The notes beneath the pieces were generated by a model, which saw nothing but the letters and a program-made list of their open reading frames with translations, ran no database searches and was not told the origin of the DNA. This document shows, piece after piece, positions 18,634 through 26,931 of a DNA stretch of 64,000 nt. Each line of letters starts with the position of its first letter. Positions within the stretch are counted from its first letter, which is position 1. The translations under genes and the position numbers were made by a program. Source of the stretch: Streptomyces sp. GESEQ-4 (GTDB taxonomy: Bacteria > Actinomycetota > Actinomycetes > Streptomycetales > Streptomycetaceae); NCBI RefSeq assembly GCF_017948455.1, contig NZ_JAFFSU010000013.1, positions 1 through 64,000 of the forward strand, given 5' to 3'.

Positions 18634-21600
18634 TCAGGCCCGCAGTCTCAGGCCCCTGGGGGTGGCGATGAAACCGGATCCTTCCAGGAGGCTGCCGAGG
18701 GGGGAAGTCAGGGCCGAGGCGCCGTTGACGCGTTCCACCGTGACCGTGCCGAGGGAGCCCGCGCGGGCGGCCGTGGCGAGGGCGTCGGCGGCCTCCCGCA
18801 GGCGTGGGTCGTCCGTGGCCGCGCTGTCCGGGGTGGAGGGCCAGGCCAGGAGCGTCTTGCCGCCGCGCTCCATGTAGAGCGTCAGCTCGCCGTCGACGAG
18901 GACCACGAGGGAGCCCGCCTTGCGACCCGGCTTGTGACCGGCGCCGGTCGGGGGCTCGGGCCAGGGGAGCGCGGCGCCGTACGCGTTCGCGGGGTCGGCG
19001 GCGGCGAGGACGACGGCTCGGGAGTCGGAGGTGGGGCGGGTGCGGTGCGGGGTCGTACGAGGCGGCGGGAAGTCGCGCGGTGATGTGTACTCGTCGCGGG
19101 AGCGGGGGGAGTTGGGGCGGGAGGCGTGGGAGCGGGGGGTGTGGGAATGGGGGGTGCCGAAGCCGTCTTCGAAGGCGGGGGAGCCGTAGTCGTGGCCGGG
19201 GGTGGGGCCGAAGTCACGGCCGGGGATGGGGCCGTAGCCACGGCCGGGAGTGGCGCCGTCGGTTTCCTCGAAGCCGTCCGCTGTGGAGCCGTCGGGCGCG
19301 TCGAAGCCGTCCGGCGTGAAGCCGTCCAGCGGCTCGAAGGCAACGGGCGGGAAGTCGTGGGAGGCGTTGTGCGGCTGGGGCGGCAGGGCCTCGCCCCGGT
19401 CTCGGGCGGACGCCACCGCGCGGAGGCGGTCGACCGCGCCGTCCATGGCGAACTGGGCGGCGCCGAGGCCTTCCACCACGTAGCCGCGCCTTGCCTGGCC
19501 GCTGTCTTCGAAGGCGGACAGGATGCGGTACGTCGCCGAGAAGCCGCCCTCGACGCCTTCGGCGGAGACGGCTCCCCGCGTCACCACGCCATGCCGGTCG
19601 AGGAGGGTGCGGGCCAGGGCGTGGGCGCGGACGGTGGGGTCGGGCTCGCGCTCCGGGAGCAGGGACCAGCGCCCGGCGACCGTCGGAGGGCCGGTGCGGG
19701 AGGCGGGGCGGGCGGCGGCGGTCAGCGAGCCGTAACGACCGCGCGGGACCGTGCGCTTGGCGCGGTGGGCCGTGGAGCCCGCGGTACGGCCCGAGCCCAG
19801 GAGGGAGCGCATGGGGGTGAGGGTGTCGTTCGTCAGACGCCCCGACCAGGCGAGGTCCCAGATGGCGTCGGCCAGTTGAGGGTCCGTGGCGTCGGGGTGG
19901 GTGGTGGCCCGGACCTGGTCGGCGATCTGGCGGAAGAACAGGCCGTAGCCACCGGAGAGGGCGTCCAGGACGGACTGGTGGAGCGCGGTCAGTTCCAGGG
20001 GATGCGGGGGCGGCAGGAGCAGTGGGGCCGCGTCCGCGAGGTAGAGGGAGATCCAGCCGTCCTTGCCGGGGAGCGCGCCCGCGCCGGCCCAGACGATCTC
20101 TCCGGCGGTGGTGAGTTCGTCGAGCAACGCGGGCGTGTAGTTCGCGACGCGGGACGGCAGGACGAGCTTCTCCAGAGCCGATGCCGGTACGGACGCGCCC
20201 TGCAACTGCTCCACGGCACGCACCAGTCCGTCGATGCCGCGCAGTCCGTGGCCCTTGCCGATGTGCTGCCACTGGGGCAGGAACTGGGCCAGCGCGGGCG
20301 GCGATACCGGCTCCAGTTCATGCCGCAGCGCGGCCAGCGAACGGCGCCGGAGACGGCGCAGGACCGCCGCGTCACACCACTCCTGACCGATGCCGGCGGG
20401 GTGGAACTCCCCTTGTACGACCCGGCCGTTCGCCGCCAGGCGCTGCAACGCGCCCTCGGTGACCGCCACGCCCAGGCCGAAGCGGGCCGCCGCGGTGGCC
20501 GAGGTGAACGGGCCGTGGGTGCGGGCATACCGGGCGAGGAGGTCGCCGAGCGGGTCCTTGACCGGCTCGGTGAAGGCCTCCGGGACGCCGACCGGCAGCG
20601 CCGTGCCCAGCGCGTCACGCAGACGGCCCGCGTCCTCGATCGCCGCCCAGTGGTCGGCGCCCGCGATCCGGACCCGGATGGCGCGGCGCGCGCCGGCCAG
20701 GTCCTGGGCCCACTGCGGTTCGGCGCCCCGCTCGGCCAACTCGGCCTCCGTCAGCGGGCCGAGCAGGCGCAGCAGGTCGGCGACGCTCTCGGCGTCCTTG
20801 GCGCGGCGGTCCTCGGTGAGCCACTGGAGTTCCTTCTCCAGCTCGGTGAGCACCTCGGCGTCGAGCAGTTCGCGCAGCTCCGCCTGGCCGAGCAGCTCGG
20901 CCAGCAGCCGCGAGTCCAGAGAGAGGGCGGCGGCGCGGCGCTCGGCGAGCGGGGAGTCTCCCTCGTACAGGAACTGGGCCACGTACCCGAAGAGGAGGGA
21001 GCGGGCGAAGGGGGAGGGCTCGGGGGTGGTGACCTCGACCAGGCGGATCTTGCGGGACTCCAGGTCGCCCATCAGCTCGACGAGTCCGGGGACGTCGAAG
21101 ACGTCCTGGAGGCACTCGCGGACCGCTTCCAGGACGATCGGGAACGAGCCGAACTCGCTGGCCACCTGGAGCAGTTGGGCGGCGCGCTGGCGCTGCTGCC
21201 ACAGGGGGGTGCGCTTGCCGGGGTTGCGGCGCGGCAGCAGCAGGGCGCGGGCGGCGCACTCGCGGAAACGGGACGCGAACAGCGCCGAGCTGCCCACCTG
21301 GTCGGTGACGACCTGGTCGACCTCGCCCTTGTCGAAGACGACGTCCGCCGCGCCGACCGGCGCCTGCTCGGCGTCGTACTCCGTGCCTGCCTTCATCGGT
21401 GCCTGGTCGAGCAGGTCCAGGCCCATGATGTCGGCGTCGGGCAGGCGCAGCACGATGCCGTCGTCGGCGTGCATGACCTGGGCGTCCATGCCGTACCGCT
21501 CGGAGAGCTTGGCGCCGAGCGCCAGCGCCCAGGGGGCGTGCACCTGGGCGCCGAAGGGGGAGTGGACGACGACCCGCCAGTCGCCGAGCTCGTCGCGGAA

Positions 21601-23637
21601 CCGCTCCACGACGATCGTGCGGTCGTCCGGGATGTGGCCGCAGGCTTCGCGCTGTTCGTCCAGGTAGGACAGAACGTTGTCCGCGGCCCAGGTGTCCAGG
21701 CCCGCGGCGAGCAGGCGGAGGCGGGCGTCGTCCTTGGACAGGGAGCCGACCTCGCGGAGGAACGCGCCGACCGCGCGGCCCAGTTCGAGCGGGCGGCCCA
21801 GCTGGTCGCCCTTCCAGAAGGGGAGCCTGCCCGGTACGCCCGGCGCGGGCGAGACCAGAACGCGGTCGCGGGTGATGTCCTCGATGCGCCAGGAGCTGGT
21901 GCCGAGGGTGAAGACGTCCCCGACGCGGGACTCGTAGACCATCTCCTCGTCGAGCTCGCCGACCCGGCCGCCGCCCTTCTTGGGGTCGGCTCCGGCGAGG
22001 AACACCCCGAAGAGGCCCCGGTCGGGAATCGTGCCTCCCGAGGTGACGGCGAGGCGCTGGGCGCCGGGGCGGCCGGTGATCGTGCCGGCGACGCGGTCCC
22101 ACACCACGCGCGGACGCAGCTCCGCGAAGGCGTCGGACGGATAGCGGCCCGCGAGCATGTCGAGTACGGCGGTGAACGCCGACTCCGGGAGCGAGGCGAA
22201 GGGTGCGGCCCGGCGGACCGTGGCGAGGAGGTCGTCGACCTGCCAGGTGTCCAACGCCGTCATGGCGACGATCTGCTGGGCGAGGACATCCAGCGGATTG
22301 GCCGGCACCCTCAGCGACTCGATCGAGCCGGTGCGCATGCGCTCGGTGACCACGGCCGCCTGAACCAGGTCGCCGCGGTACTTCGGGAAGACCACGCCGG
22401 TGGAGACCGCGCCCACCTGGTGTCCCGCGCGGCCCACGCGCTGGAGGCCGGACGCGACGGACGGCGGGGATTCGACCTGGACGACGAGGTCGACGGCGCC
22501 CATGTCGATGCCGAGCTCGAGGCTGGAGGTGGCGACCACGGCCGGGAGCCGTCCTGCCTTGAGGTCCTCCTCGACGAGGGCGCGCTGCTCCTTGGAGACC
22601 GAGCCGTGGTGGGCGCGGGCGATGACGGGTGGGGCGCCCTGGGCGGCTCCCGAGCCGCCCATGAGTTCGGCGGGGGCGTGGTGCTCGCCCAGGGGTTCGC
22701 CGGTGGCCCGCTCGTAGGCGATCTCATTGAGCCGGTTGCACAGGCGTTCCGCGAGGCGGCGGGAGTTGGCGAACACGATCGTCGAGCGGTGGGCCTGCAC
22801 CAGGTCGGTGATGCGCTCCTCCACATGCGGCCAGATCGACGGGCGCTCCGCCCCTTCGCCGCCGTCGGCCACCGGGGAGCCGCCCAGTTCGCCCAGGTCC
22901 TCGACCGGGACGACGACCGAGAGGTCGAATTCCTTGCCGGACTTGGGCTGGACGATCTCCACCTTGCGGCGGGGGGACAGATAGCGGGCCACCTCGTCGA
23001 CAGGGCGGACCGTGGCGGAGAGGCCGATACGGCGGGCGGGCTTCGGGAGCAGTTCGTCGAGACGCTCCAGGGAGAGCGCGAGGTGGGCGCCGCGTTTGGT
23101 GCCGGCCACCGCGTGCACCTCGTCCAGGATCACCGTCTCGATGCCGGTCAGCGCGTCGCGGGTGGCCGACGTCAGCATCAGGAACAGGGACTCCGGGGTG
23201 GTGATCAGGATGTCCGGGGGACGCGTGGACAGGGCGCGGCGCTCGGCGGCCGGGGTGTCGCCGGAGCGGATGCCCACCTTGACCTCCGGCTCGGGCAGGC
23301 CGCGACGCACGGATTCCTGCCGGATGCCGGTCAACGGGCTGCGGAGGTTGCGCTCGACGTCGACCGCCAGGGCCTTCAGCGGAGACACATAGAGGACACG
23401 GCAGCGCTTCTTCGGGTCGGCCGGCGGGGGTGTGGAGGCGAGCTGGTCGAGGGCGGCGAGGAAGGCGGCCAGGGTCTTGCCGGAGCCGGTGGGGGCCACC
23501 ACCAGCACGTCCGAGCCCTCCCCGATGGCCCGCCACGCGCCCGCCTGGGCCGCGGTGGGCGCGGAGAAGGCCCCCGTGAACCAGCCGCGGGTCGCGGGGG
23601 AGAAGCCGTCCAGGGCTCGATGTGCGGAGCTGACCAT
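18634..23637 (-). CDS. lhr: Lhr-type large ATP-dependent DNA helicase
   Basis: This superfamily-2 helicase has about 1667 residues. The N-terminal Lhr core holds the Q-motif region, Walker A PTGSGKT (about 49-55), Walker B DEVH (about 165), an SAT-type motif (LSATVRPV) and a second RecA domain with QRVGRAGHQ. It is followed by winged-helix and Lhr-specific domains and a long C-terminal domain. Mycobacterial Lhr is a 3'-5' helicase induced by DNA damage. A low-complexity Gly/Pro/Asp/Ser insert (about 1460-1570) made of short repeats is unusual. The ATG at 23637 is chosen because a PafBC-type promoter ends 6 nt before it. Upstream in-frame codons lie inside the divergent AraC gene. Confidence 0.92.
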   Translation of the reverse strand: MVSSAHRALDGFSPATRGWFTGAFSAPTAAQAGAWRAIGEGSDVLVVAPTGSGKTLAAFLAALDQLASTPPPADPKKRCRVLYVSPLKALAVDVERNLRSPLTGIRQESVRRGLPEPEVKVGIRSGDTPAAERRALSTRPPDILITTPESLFLMLTSATRDALTGIETVILDEVHAVAGTKRGAHLALSLERLDELLPKPARRIGLSATVRPVDEVARYLSPRRKVEIVQPKSGKEFDLSVVVPVEDLGELGGSPVADGGEGAERPSIWPHVEERITDLVQAHRSTIVFANSRRLAERLCNRLNEIAYERATGEPLGEHHAPAELMGGSGAAQGAPPVIARAHHGSVSKEQRALVEEDLKAGRLPAVVATSSLELGIDMGAVDLVVQVESPPSVASGLQRVGRAGHQVGAVSTGVVFPKYRGDLVQAAVVTERMRTGSIESLRVPANPLDVLAQQIVAMTALDTWQVDDLLATVRRAAPFASLPESAFTAVLDMLAGRYPSDAFAELRPRVVWDRVAGTITGRPGAQRLAVTSGGTIPDRGLFGVFLAGADPKKGGGRVGELDEEMVYESRVGDVFTLGTSSWRIEDITRDRVLVSPAPGVPGRLPFWKGDQLGRPLELGRAVGAFLREVGSLSKDDARLRLLAAGLDTWAADNVLSYLDEQREACGHIPDDRTIVVERFRDELGDWRVVVHSPFGAQVHAPWALALGAKLSERYGMDAQVMHADDGIVLRLPDADIMGLDLLDQAPMKAGTEYDAEQAPVGAADVVFDKGEVDQVVTDQVGSSALFASRFRECAARALLLPRRNPGKRTPLWQQRQRAAQLLQVASEFGSFPIVLEAVRECLQDVFDVPGLVELMGDLESRKIRLVEVTTPEPSPFARSLLFGYVAQFLYEGDSPLAERRAAALSLDSRLLAELLGQAELRELLDAEVLTELEKELQWLTEDRRAKDAESVADLLRLLGPLTEAELAERGAEPQWAQDLAGARRAIRVRIAGADHWAAIEDAGRLRDALGTALPVGVPEAFTEPVKDPLGDLLARYARTHGPFTSATAAARFGLGVAVTEGALQRLAANGRVVQGEFHPAGIGQEWCDAAVLRRLRRRSLAALRHELEPVSPPALAQFLPQWQHIGKGHGLRGIDGLVRAVEQLQGASVPASALEKLVLPSRVANYTPALLDELTTAGEIVWAGAGALPGKDGWISLYLADAAPLLLPPPHPLELTALHQSVLDALSGGYGLFFRQIADQVRATTHPDATDPQLADAIWDLAWSGRLTNDTLTPMRSLLGSGRTAGSTAHRAKRTVPRGRYGSLTAAARPASRTGPPTVAGRWSLLPEREPDPTVRAHALARTLLDRHGVVTRGAVSAEGVEGGFSATYRILSAFEDSGQARRGYVVEGLGAAQFAMDGAVDRLRAVASARDRGEALPPQPHNASHDFPPVAFEPLDGFTPDGFDAPDGSTADGFEETDGATPGRGYGPIPGRDFGPTPGHDYGSPAFEDGFGTPHSHTPRSHASRPNSPRSRDEYTSPRDFPPPRTTPHRTRPTSDSRAVVLAAADPANAYGAALPWPEPPTGAGHKPGRKAGSLVVLVDGELTLYMERGGKTLLAWPSTPDSAATDDPRLREAADALATAARAGSLGTVTVERVNGASALTSPLGSLLEGSGFIATPRGLRLRA
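19183..19254. repeat. 24-bp tandem repeat x3 inside lhr
   Basis: Three in-frame units (19183-19206, 19207-19230, 19231-19254) encode GxxxGPxP-type octapeptides in the C-terminal part of Lhr. Flanking sequence (about 19255-19350) holds further degenerate DGF-containing repeats. The length keeps the reading frame. Confidence 0.85.
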
Positions 23638-23643
23638 GCGTCC

Positions 23644-23666
23644 ATCCTGCACCCGGCCACTGACAA
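23644..23666 (-). promoter_or_regulatory. PafBC/RecA-NDp-type promoter of lhr
   Basis: On the minus strand TTGTCAGTG (23666-23658), a perfect match to the nonamer, is followed after 8 bp by CAGGAT (23649-23644), a -10 box with one change from TAnnnT. Six bases later the lhr ATG begins, so transcription and translation should start together. It implies DNA-damage induction of lhr and perhaps nei2. Confidence 0.6.
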
Positions 23667-23730
23667 TCGCTCTGACCTGCGACGACATAGCCGGCGGCGG
23701 GCTGGGCGGGGGTGTGGTGAGAATGGGGGC

Positions 23731-24693
23731 ATGGCCGGATCGGGTGAGCGGGCGCGGCACTGGCAGTACGCGGAGCTGCCCGGTGTCGATCTGCTGCGGG
23801 CCCGGTACATCCACAAGACCTTCGTGCGGCACACGCACGAGAACTTCGTCATCGCCGCCATAGCCGAGGGCGTCGAGGTGTTCCACCACCGTGGCGCCGA
23901 CGAGTACGCAGGCCCCGGCGCGCTCGCGCTGGTCAACCCGGACACCGCCCACACGGGCCGCGCGGGCGTGCCCGAGGGATGGCGGTACGGCGCTGTGTAC
24001 CCCTCGCCGGAGGTCGTCGCCGAGATCGCCGCGGAGACCACGACGATCCGCGGTACCCCCGGCTTCATCAGTCCCGTGGTCGACGACCCGTACACCGTGA
24101 GCCTGGTGCATCAGGTGCTCCGAGCCGCCGACGAGGGCAACGCGCTGGCCGCCGACACCCTGCTGAGGGTCGCGGTGACCCGGCTGCTCAGGCTGAACGG
24201 CGGGCCGCTGCCGCGGCGAGACCCGCGGACGGCAGGTTCTCGGATCGCGGCACGCGCGCGTGCCGTACTGGAGGAGCGGATGGCCGAGCCGCCGACTTTG
24301 GAGCGGCTGGCGGCCGAGTTCGGAACCAGTCCCTTCGCCCTGCTACGGGCTTTCCGGGCCGCCTACGGGATGCCGCCGCACGCCTGGCTCACCGACGCGC
24401 GCGTGCGGCGGGCGCGACGCCTGCTGGACGCGGGTTCGACGCCGGCCGAGGCGGCCGTGGCGGTGGGATTCACCGACCAGCCCCATCTGAACCGCCACTT
24501 CAGCCGGATCGTGGGGGTCCCTCCAGGGGCGTATCGGCGTGAGCGCAAGAACGTACAAGACGCACAGCAGGGGCTGCGCCTACCGTCCCAGGCGTGGCAG
24601 ATCAGACAGCTCTCCCGGAGATACGCGCCGGAGCAGAAGACAGGACCGACGCCGCCGTCGTCCGCGACGCCCTCGGAGTCGGAGTCGCTGTAG
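23731..24693 (+). CDS. AraC-family transcriptional regulator
   Basis: This 320-residue protein has an N-terminal cupin/AraC-binding domain (about 10-165; HTHENFVIAAIAEG and HRGADEYAGPGALALVNPDTAHTG split over it) that should bind a small ligand. The C-terminal double HTH (about 185-285) shows the AraC signature AAVAVGFTDQPHLNRHFSRIVG. Its last 100 bp overlap the start of azlC, so it is a strong candidate to regulate branched-chain amino-acid export by AzlCD. The ATG at 23731 lies 93 bp from the divergent lhr start and has no clear ribosome site; a GAGAAT box 6 nt upstream would make it leaderless. Confidence 0.88.
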   Translation: MAGSGERARHWQYAELPGVDLLRARYIHKTFVRHTHENFVIAAIAEGVEVFHHRGADEYAGPGALALVNPDTAHTGRAGVPEGWRYGAVYPSPEVVAEIAAETTTIRGTPGFISPVVDDPYTVSLVHQVLRAADEGNALAADTLLRVAVTRLLRLNGGPLPRRDPRTAGSRIAARARAVLEERMAEPPTLERLAAEFGTSPFALLRAFRAAYGMPPHAWLTDARVRRARRLLDAGSTPAEAAVAVGFTDQPHLNRHFSRIVGVPPGAYRRERKNVQDAQQGLRLPSQAWQIRQLSRRYAPEQKTGPTPPSSATPSESESL

Positions 24694-25340
24694 GACTGTC
24701 CGGGTTCGCCTTCGGGGTGACCTCGGCCGGCAGCGGGCTCACGCTCCCGCAGACCTGTGCGCTGAGCCTTCTGGTGTTCACCGGCGCGTCCCAGTTCGCG
24801 CTGGTGGGGGCACTGGCGGCGGGCGGCAACCCGCTCACGGCGGCCGCGGGTGCCTTCTTCCTCGGCGTGCGCAACGCCTTCTACGGACTGCGGCTGTCGC
24901 AGTTGCTGGCACTCCCGCGCGCGGTGCGGCCGTTCGCCGCCCAGTGGGTCATCGACGAGACGGCGGCCGTGGCGCTCGCGCAGCCGACGCGACGCAGCGC
25001 CCGTATCGGCTTCGCCGTCACCGGACTGACCCTGTACGGGCTGTGGAACCTCACCACGCTGCTCGGCGCGCTGGGGGCCGAAGCCATCGGCGACACGGAC
25101 GCGTGGGGGATCGACGCGGCAGGGCCGGCCGTCTTCCTGGCCCTGCTCGCGCCGATGCTGAAGTCCACCACCGAGCGGGCCGTGGCCGCTCTCGCCGTCG
25201 TCCTGGGCCTTGGCCTCCTGCCCGTCCTGCCCGCCGGAGTGCCGGTCCTGGCGGCCGCGCTCGCGGCACCGGTGGTGCTCTTCCTGGCGGGGCGGCGCAG
25301 GGGCACCGTACGCAATGAGGCGGAAGAGGAGGCCCGTTGA
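24594..25340 (+). CDS. azlC: AzlC-family branched-chain amino acid exporter, large subunit
   Basis: This 248-residue integral membrane protein has about seven hydrophobic segments. Family hallmarks include the FTGASQFALVG segment (about 63-73), FFLGVRNAFYGLRL and the QWVIDETAAVA region. With AzlD it forms a two-component permease exporting branched-chain amino acids or analogues. The GTG start is 7 nt after a TACCGT box (24581-24586), suggesting a leaderless mRNA from a promoter inside the araC 3' end. The coding overlap with araC is 100 bp in another frame, which is long for bacteria. Confidence 0.88.
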   Translation: MADQTALPEIRAGAEDRTDAAVVRDALGVGVAVGLSGFAFGVTSAGSGLTLPQTCALSLLVFTGASQFALVGALAAGGNPLTAAAGAFFLGVRNAFYGLRLSQLLALPRAVRPFAAQWVIDETAAVALAQPTRRSARIGFAVTGLTLYGLWNLTTLLGALGAEAIGDTDAWGIDAAGPAVFLALLAPMLKSTTERAVAALAVVLGLGLLPVLPAGVPVLAAALAAPVVLFLAGRRRGTVRNEAEEEAR

Positions 25341-25645
25341 ACATCTGGATCGCGATCGCCGCGACCGCTGTCGGCTGCTACGCCGTCAAGCTCGCCGGAC
25401 TGCTCGTGCCCGCGGGTGCCCTCGAGAGGCCGCTCGTCAGGCGACTGGCAGCCCTGCTGCCCGTCGCCCTCCTCGCCGCGCTCACGGCCCAGCAGACCTT
25501 CGCCGACGGCCGAGCTCTGGTGTTGGACGCCAGGGCCGCCGGTCTCGCCGCGGCCGCTGTCGCACTGGTGCTGCGCGCTCCGTTCCTGTTGGTCGTCGCG
25601 GCGGCCGTGGTGGTGACGGCCGGGGTGCGCGCCGTGGGCGGGTGA
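25337..25645 (+). CDS. azlD: AzlD-family branched-chain amino acid exporter, small subunit
   Basis: This 102-residue protein has four hydrophobic helices, the normal AzlD size. The sequence ALLPVALLAALTAQQTF is characteristic. Its TTG start overlaps the azlC stop by 4 bp (TTGA), so it is translated by coupling. It should pair with AzlC in the membrane. Confidence 0.88.
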   Translation: MNIWIAIAATAVGCYAVKLAGLLVPAGALERPLVRRLAALLPVALLAALTAQQTFADGRALVLDARAAGLAAAAVALVLRAPFLLVVAAAVVVTAGVRAVGG

Positions 25646-25651
25646 CCGGGC

Positions 25652-26596
25652 TCAGCCGATGGTCCGGCCGTACGCCCTGAGGGTGCGCAGTGCCTCGATC
25701 GTCACCATGGGGCGTGCCTCCAGTGCCGTGCCCGGTGCCCACTGGCGCCAGGTGATCGGCCAGCCGCCGTCCTCCTGCTGCCGGCTCGCCAGGTGGTCCA
25801 GGGAGCGTTCCATCTCCTCGTCCGTGAACCACGCGCGCGAGAGAGAGCCCGGGGTCCTGGCGTAGTCGTACGGGAAGTGATGCTCGCCCGGGGCGTAGCC
25901 GGGCGCGACCGGGAAGGCGTCGAGGTGCTCCGGGTCCAGTGCCGCGAGCCGGTGCTCGCGCACCAGGCGGCCGAGACGGTCGGCGGCCGCCTCCGCGCGC
26001 GGGCGGTCGGGCGCGGAGTCCAGGAAGGCCACGGCCGCCTCGATCTCGTACGGATGGGACTGCTTCAGGGACTCGACCGTGTGCCAGCAGAAGTCCGTGG
26101 CCCGGAACAGCCAGGCGTGCCACACCTCGTTGCGGTGCAGCAGGCCGACCACCGGTCCGGTGGCCAGGAGTTCGCTGGGCGGGTCGTCGACGATCGGCAC
26201 GAACGGAGCCGTGGGGTAGCCGCGCTGGGCGGGATGGACGGACGGCAATGCGCCGTCCGCGGTGGAGACGGAGGTCAGATAGCGGCACACGCGCTCCACC
26301 CGCTGCCCGGCGCAGCGTCCGATGGAGTCCAGCACGCGCAGGGCGTGACCGGTGTGCAGGGGCTGGCTCACGGGGCCGCGCAGATCGGGATCCAGCGCAT
26401 GGCCGTACCCGCCGTCGTCGTTGCGGTAGGCGTCGAGCGCGGTCTCCACGGGGTCGGGGCTGCCGTGCAGGAAGTGGTGGGCGAACAGGCGCTGTTCCAG
26501 CACGCGCGCGGTGAGCCAGACGAACTGCTCGGCGCGGAACAGCGGGGAGTGCGCCGGGGGCGTCGGGGGGAGTGGGGAAGCTCCGGATTCGGCCAT
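25652..26596 (-). CDS. Hypothetical protein with prenyltransferase/squalene-oxidase-like alpha-toroid repeats
   Basis: The 314-residue sequence shows QW-like repeat elements: RNDDGGYGHALDPDLRG (about 58-74) and RQQEDGGWPITW (about 277-288), typical of the alpha/alpha-toroid fold seen in terpene cyclases and prenyltransferases. No DXDD or class-I metal motif is present, so cyclase activity is not supported. The stop lies 6 bp from the convergent azlD end. Homologous proteins are, as I recall, common in Streptomyces and of unknown function. Confidence 0.7.
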   Translation of the reverse strand: MAESGASPLPPTPPAHSPLFRAEQFVWLTARVLEQRLFAHHFLHGSPDPVETALDAYRNDDGGYGHALDPDLRGPVSQPLHTGHALRVLDSIGRCAGQRVERVCRYLTSVSTADGALPSVHPAQRGYPTAPFVPIVDDPPSELLATGPVVGLLHRNEVWHAWLFRATDFCWHTVESLKQSHPYEIEAAVAFLDSAPDRPRAEAAADRLGRLVREHRLAALDPEHLDAFPVAPGYAPGEHHFPYDYARTPGSLSRAWFTDEEMERSLDHLASRQQEDGGWPITWRQWAPGTALEARPMVTIEALRTLRAYGRTIG

Positions 26597-26676
26597 GCGA
26601 CAGACCGTAGGGCGCGACGCGGTCCCGGCAAGGGCTCCCGGCCGAGGCCCACTCTCAGGGGCGGGATACTGGAGTC

Positions 26677-26871
26677 ATGCGGTTGACGGTCTTCTGGCAG
26701 CGGATGGCTGACCACTTCGGTCAGGGATACGCCGATACGTTCGCGCGCGACCACGTGATGGCGGAGCTCGGCGGGCGCACGGTGTACGGGGCGCTCGATG
26801 CCGGCTGGGAGGCCAAGGACGTGTGGCGCGTGGTTTGCGCGGTCATGAACGTGCCACAGGACAGGCGCTGA
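26677..26871 (+). CDS. DUF3046 family protein
   Basis: This 64-residue actinobacterial protein matches DUF3046 (MRLTVFWQRM, FGxxYADTFARDHV, ELGGRTVYGALDAG and VWRVVCAVMNVPQ). The gene usually sits just before the recA region, as here. The ATG follows a GATACT box by 6 nt without a ribosome site, again compatible with a leaderless message. Function is unknown. Confidence 0.85.
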   Translation: MRLTVFWQRMADHFGQGYADTFARDHVMAELGGRTVYGALDAGWEAKDVWRVVCAVMNVPQDRR

Positions 26872-26902
26872 CAGGTCACGAAGATCGCAGGACAGGGTTC
26901 GA

Positions 26903-26925
26903 TTGTCGGTGCAGTGGGCGAGACT
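26903..26925 (+). promoter_or_regulatory. PafBC-type nonamer with weak -10 before the AI-2E permease
   Basis: TTGTCGGTG (26903-26911) matches the TTGTCRGTG element perfectly and is followed after 8 bp by GAGACT (26920-26925), which shares only A and the last T with TAnnnT. The GTG at 26932 begins 7 nt after the box. Confidence 0.45.
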
Positions 26926-26931
26926 TGCTCC

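Noticed and set aside
19126..24693. An 1855-codon open frame on the plus strand opposite lhr
   Set aside because: It is the GC-rich mirror of the lhr gene (third-position bias keeps antisense frames open). Only its last 320 codons (from 23731) have family motifs, and those are the AraC regulator.
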